This document shows positions 61,874 through 64,000 of a DNA stretch of 64,000 nucleotides, piece by piece (position 1 is the first letter of the stretch; the number at the start of each line of letters is the position of its first letter). A model generated the notes under the pieces. It did no database searches and was not told where the DNA came from. It worked only from the letters and a program-made list of their open reading frames with translations. The position numbers and the translations under genes were made by a program. The DNA comes from Millisia brevis NBRC 105863 (GTDB lineage: Bacteria > Actinomycetota > Actinomycetes > Mycobacteriales > Mycobacteriaceae): positions 248,001 to 312,000 of the forward strand of contig NZ_BCRN01000002.1 of NCBI RefSeq assembly GCF_001552615.1, given 5' to 3'.

Positions 61874-62551
61874 ATGGGGCGACGAGCCGTGGTCACCGGG
61901 GGCGCGAGCGGGATCGGAGCCGCCTGCGCCGAACGGCTGCGAGCCGACGGGGTCGAGGTGGTCACCGCGGACATCGCCGCGGGCGCCGACCAACGCCTGG
62001 ATGTGCGGGATCCGGAATCGGTGACCGGGCTCTTCGATCGGATCGGCCCGGTCGACATTCTGATCAACAGCGCCGGGGTGGTCGGGCCATCGGCGCCGCT
62101 GGTCGAGGTCGACCTCGACGACTGGCGGCGGACCTTTGCGATCAACACCGAGGGCACGTTCCTGACCTGCAAGACCTTCGCCCCGGCGATGTGCGAACGC
62201 GGCTGGGGGCGCATCGTCAACCTGGCCAGCATCGCCGCGAAGGACGGCAACCCGCTGCAGAGCGCGTATTCGGCGTCCAAGGCGGCGGTGATCGCGCTGA
62301 CCAAGTCGTTGGGCAAGGAATTGGCGACCACCGGGGTACTGGTCAACGCGATCGCCCCCGCCGCGGTCGCCAGCCCGATGAACGCGGACACCGACCCGGA
62401 GATCCTCGAACGCTCGCAGGCGTTGACCCCCATGCGGCGGATGGGTCGCCCCGAGGAGATCGCCGAATTGGTCTCCTGGCTCAGTTCGTCGGCGGTGAGC
62501 TTCTCGACCGGGGCGGTCTACGACGCCTCCGGCGGGCGCGCGTCCTACTGA
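61874..62551 (+). CDS. Short-chain dehydrogenase/reductase
   Basis: A 225-residue classical SDR. The cofactor motif is VVTGGASGIGAACAERL at the N-terminus, then NSAGVVG, the catalytic Ser in GRIVNLASIAAKDG, and Y-x3-K as YSASKAAVIALTKSLG. The C-terminus GRPEEIAELVSWLSSSAVSF is typical. ATG at 61874 has AAGGAG ahead of it; the ATG at 61856 is less likely. It is divergent from lysR, which probably controls it, and it would oxidise or reduce an alcohol in the same pathway. Confidence 0.92.
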   Translation: MGRRAVVTGGASGIGAACAERLRADGVEVVTADIAAGADQRLDVRDPESVTGLFDRIGPVDILINSAGVVGPSAPLVEVDLDDWRRTFAINTEGTFLTCKTFAPAMCERGWGRIVNLASIAAKDGNPLQSAYSASKAAVIALTKSLGKELATTGVLVNAIAPAAVASPMNADTDPEILERSQALTPMRRMGRPEEIAELVSWLSSSAVSFSTGAVYDASGGRASY

Positions 62552-62585
62552 CCCCGCGCGCCCACCGTCGTCGGCGGCCCGGGGC

Positions 62586-62783
62586 TCAGCAGTGCTTGAG
62601 GGTGCCCCCGTCGATGACCACATCGGAGCCGATGACGCTCGCGGCCACCGGCGATACCAGGAAGGCGACCAGGTCGGCGACCTCCTCGGGCTCGACCATC
62701 CGCCCGCCGGCCATCCCGAACGCGGCGGGCTGGCCCGCGAGGAAGTCGCCGTGCGGCACCCCGGCGTCTGCGGCCGTGCGAGC
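62586..62783 (-). pseudogene. C-terminal remnant of an SDR gene
   Basis: The frame encodes an SDR C-terminus only: GGRMVEPEEVADLVAFLVSP then VAASVIGSDVVIDGGTLKHC and a stop. The Rossmann core and the catalytic Ser-Tyr-Lys are absent. Upstream, the next open segment (62860-62801) would encode only 19 residues (MTREAPVLYLTIESSLTPL) before a stop, so the 5' part of the gene is missing. Confidence 0.75.
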
Positions 62784-62869
62784 ATCCGAACCACGATCGT
62801 TCAGAGTGGGGTGAGGCTGGATTCGATGGTGAGGTAGAGCACGGGAGCTTCGCGGGTCATCGCCGTGCC

Positions 62870-63080
62870 TCACCGGCCCGCCAGGAACTCGGCGAAGGCA
62901 CGCGGATCGATATCCGCCGAGACGTCACCGTCGCGGCAGCCGCGTTCGGCGAACACCCTGTGTGCTCGTCCTGCATCGCCCGCAGCTTCCAGGCAATCGC
63001 CGGATCGTGCCCGGCGAAGGAGGAGAACACCGCCACAGGCCAGTACACGAGTTCGACGGCCGTATTGCCAGGGTTGTGAC
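62870..63080 (-). pseudogene. Frameshifted C-terminal remnant, possibly of a TetR-type regulator
   Basis: One frame reads VFSSFAGHDPAIAWKLRAMQ plus DEH; after a CA dinucleotide gain near 62957-62964 the other frame continues VFAERGCRDGDVSADIDPRA then FAEFLAGR and a stop. The combined sequence resembles the end of a TetR-family ligand domain, but the match is weak. No DNA-binding part is present upstream. The gap 63081-63260 is less GC-rich and holds nothing I recognise. Confidence 0.5.
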
Positions 63081-63260
63081 GACCAGGAACCGCACCTTTG
63101 GGCGGATGCTGTTATCCCGGCCTTGCTGATACCAGCGGCACATTAACGTAACTCCGCAGAGCACATTCTCGGTACCTACCCGATGCCGGTCAAGAATTCT
63201 CACGACGGAAGGATCAAGACTCCGGGCAGGTCAGATCAGGTCGACGACGTCTCCACAACA

Positions 63261-63992
63261 TCACCGTTCCTGCATCAGGAAACTCTGTTCACCAGGTGCA
63301 GGCGGAACCAAATGGCCGGGTTGCTGGTTGAGCGCGTCGAGGATGGCTTGCGGATCGCTGACCAACCGGACCAGCCCGATGAGCTTCGCGGGATAAGCGC
63401 TCGGGTCACCGGCGAACCCGGCCTCGTCGAATTCGACACGCAGCTGCTGCCGTTGCAGCAACGGCAGCAGATCAGCGGTCTCATGCCGGAGGCGACCAGC
63501 CTCGGACGCGAGCGGTGTCTGCGGCGTGTGGCGGCGGCGCAACCGTTCGAGAGGGCCGGTGTCGTCATCGTCCTCGGGGCGTGTCTGCTCGATAGGTCTG
63601 TCCGCCGCCGCGAGGAGGCGAGCGGTGGCCTCGCGCAAACCCGGGTCGTCAGCGTCGACCGGCAAGGGAATCGGGATGCTCTGGACCTTCCAGACCGCGC
63701 TGATCTCGATGGCGAGCGACACGCTGGACACGTCCTCGCAGACGTTCACGTACCGGAACACGTTGGCCTTCTGGGCGTCGGCACTGAGTTCCACATCGCC
63801 CATGAGGCCGGGCAGCTCCGGATGTATTCCCGGCTCGATGACGCAGTCGGACCGGAGCTGAACGCGGTAGAGGTAGAACTGGCTCGCAGCGTCGCGCTGG
63901 TCGTTCATCCTGCGGAGCATGTTCTCGATGGCGGCCTCGTAGGTGCCGATGTGGAGCGCTTTGGACTTCTGCCGCGCCGCCCAGCGTTCCAC
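63261..63992 (-). CDS. Unrecognised protein at the window edge
   Basis: A protein of 243 residues if it starts at the GTG at 63992 (GGAG lies just upstream); it may begin beyond the window. The first 140 residues look globular (FYLYRVQLRSDCVIEPGIHP, NVFRYVNVCEDVSSVSLAIE), followed by an acidic linker (RPEDDDDTG) and a helical tail. I see no signal peptide, membrane segment or known motif. It lies next to gene remnants and lower-GC DNA, consistent with an accessory region, and it has no functional neighbour in view. Confidence 0.6.
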   Translation of the reverse strand: MERWAARQKSKALHIGTYEAAIENMLRRMNDQRDAASQFYLYRVQLRSDCVIEPGIHPELPGLMGDVELSADAQKANVFRYVNVCEDVSSVSLAIEISAVWKVQSIPIPLPVDADDPGLREATARLLAAADRPIEQTRPEDDDDTGPLERLRRRHTPQTPLASEAGRLRHETADLLPLLQRQQLRVEFDEAGFAGDPSAYPAKLIGLVRLVSDPQAILDALNQQPGHLVPPAPGEQSFLMQER

Positions 63993-64000
63993 CGCTCCGG

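Overview
The window is high-GC actinobacterial DNA, most likely from a mycolic-acid-type member of the Mycobacteriales (Gordonia, Williamsia, Millisia or Nocardia-like). Two things support this: genes for phosphatidylinositol mannoside synthesis (pimA, a PatA-type acyltransferase, pgsA) and an MmpL transporter, and a gene order that follows the Mycobacterium tuberculosis segment Rv2580c to Rv2614c as I know it. That order is hisS, glyoxalase-II-like, ppiB, rel, a solute-binding lipoprotein, secF, secD, yajC, ruvB, ruvA, ruvC, yebC, pdxT, tesB, pdxS, Nudix, pimA, patA, pgsA, HIT and thrS. Genus and species cannot be fixed from the sequence alone. I see no rRNA, tRNA, CRISPR array, transposase or integrase.

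Layout. 1-4.3 kb: the 3' end of a GH26-like glycosidase, a 23-bp x5 tandem repeat, an MmpL transporter, a lipoprotein and a membrane protein. 4.3-39.1 kb: the conserved housekeeping block, broken by two insertions. The first (20.3-22.7 kb and 22.7-25.4 kb) holds an LLM oxidoreductase, a small membrane protein, an SMR pump, an S9 peptidase and a MerR regulator. The second (28.1-32.5 kb) lies between pdxS and the Nudix gene and holds a STAND (NB-ARC) ATPase with nine 42-residue TPR units, a small two-helix membrane protein upstream of it, and a decayed paralogous TPR gene. 39.2-43.2 kb: a membrane protein, an AhpD-like enzyme, a cystathionine beta-synthase and an AlkA glycosylase. 43.3-46.7 kb: a copper/DyP group (Met/His-rich membrane protein, CopC, PCuAC lipoprotein, Tat-exported DyP peroxidase). 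46.7-51.9 kb: an organosulfur/thiazole group (thiM, LLM monooxygenase, rhodanese and GntR regulator, divergent from ssuD). 51.9-62.6 kb: a tightly overlapping catabolic operon (TIM-barrel isomerase, FAD dehydrogenase, Gfo/Idh/MocA, aldo-keto reductase, OYE-type FeS flavoenzyme, AroE-like dehydrogenase, MHS-type transporter, LysR) with a divergent SDR. 62.6-63.1 kb: gene remnants. The last kilobase holds an unrecognised protein at the window edge.

How the genes work together. YajC-SecD-SecF drive protein export, RuvABC resolves Holliday junctions, PdxST makes pyridoxal phosphate, and PgsA-PatA-PimA act in sequence on phosphatidylinositol mannosides. The most unusual part is the STAND module. 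Its promoter is a 55-bp copy of the pdxS promoter (46 of 55 positions identical, no gaps, with the -35 and -10 elements and the 17-bp spacing preserved). Its two proteins share a short GSVVA-type strand motif, and the STAND gene has no canonical start codon downstream of its neighbour. I read it as a candidate membrane-linked signalling or defence module that moved into the pdxS promoter region. This is inference.
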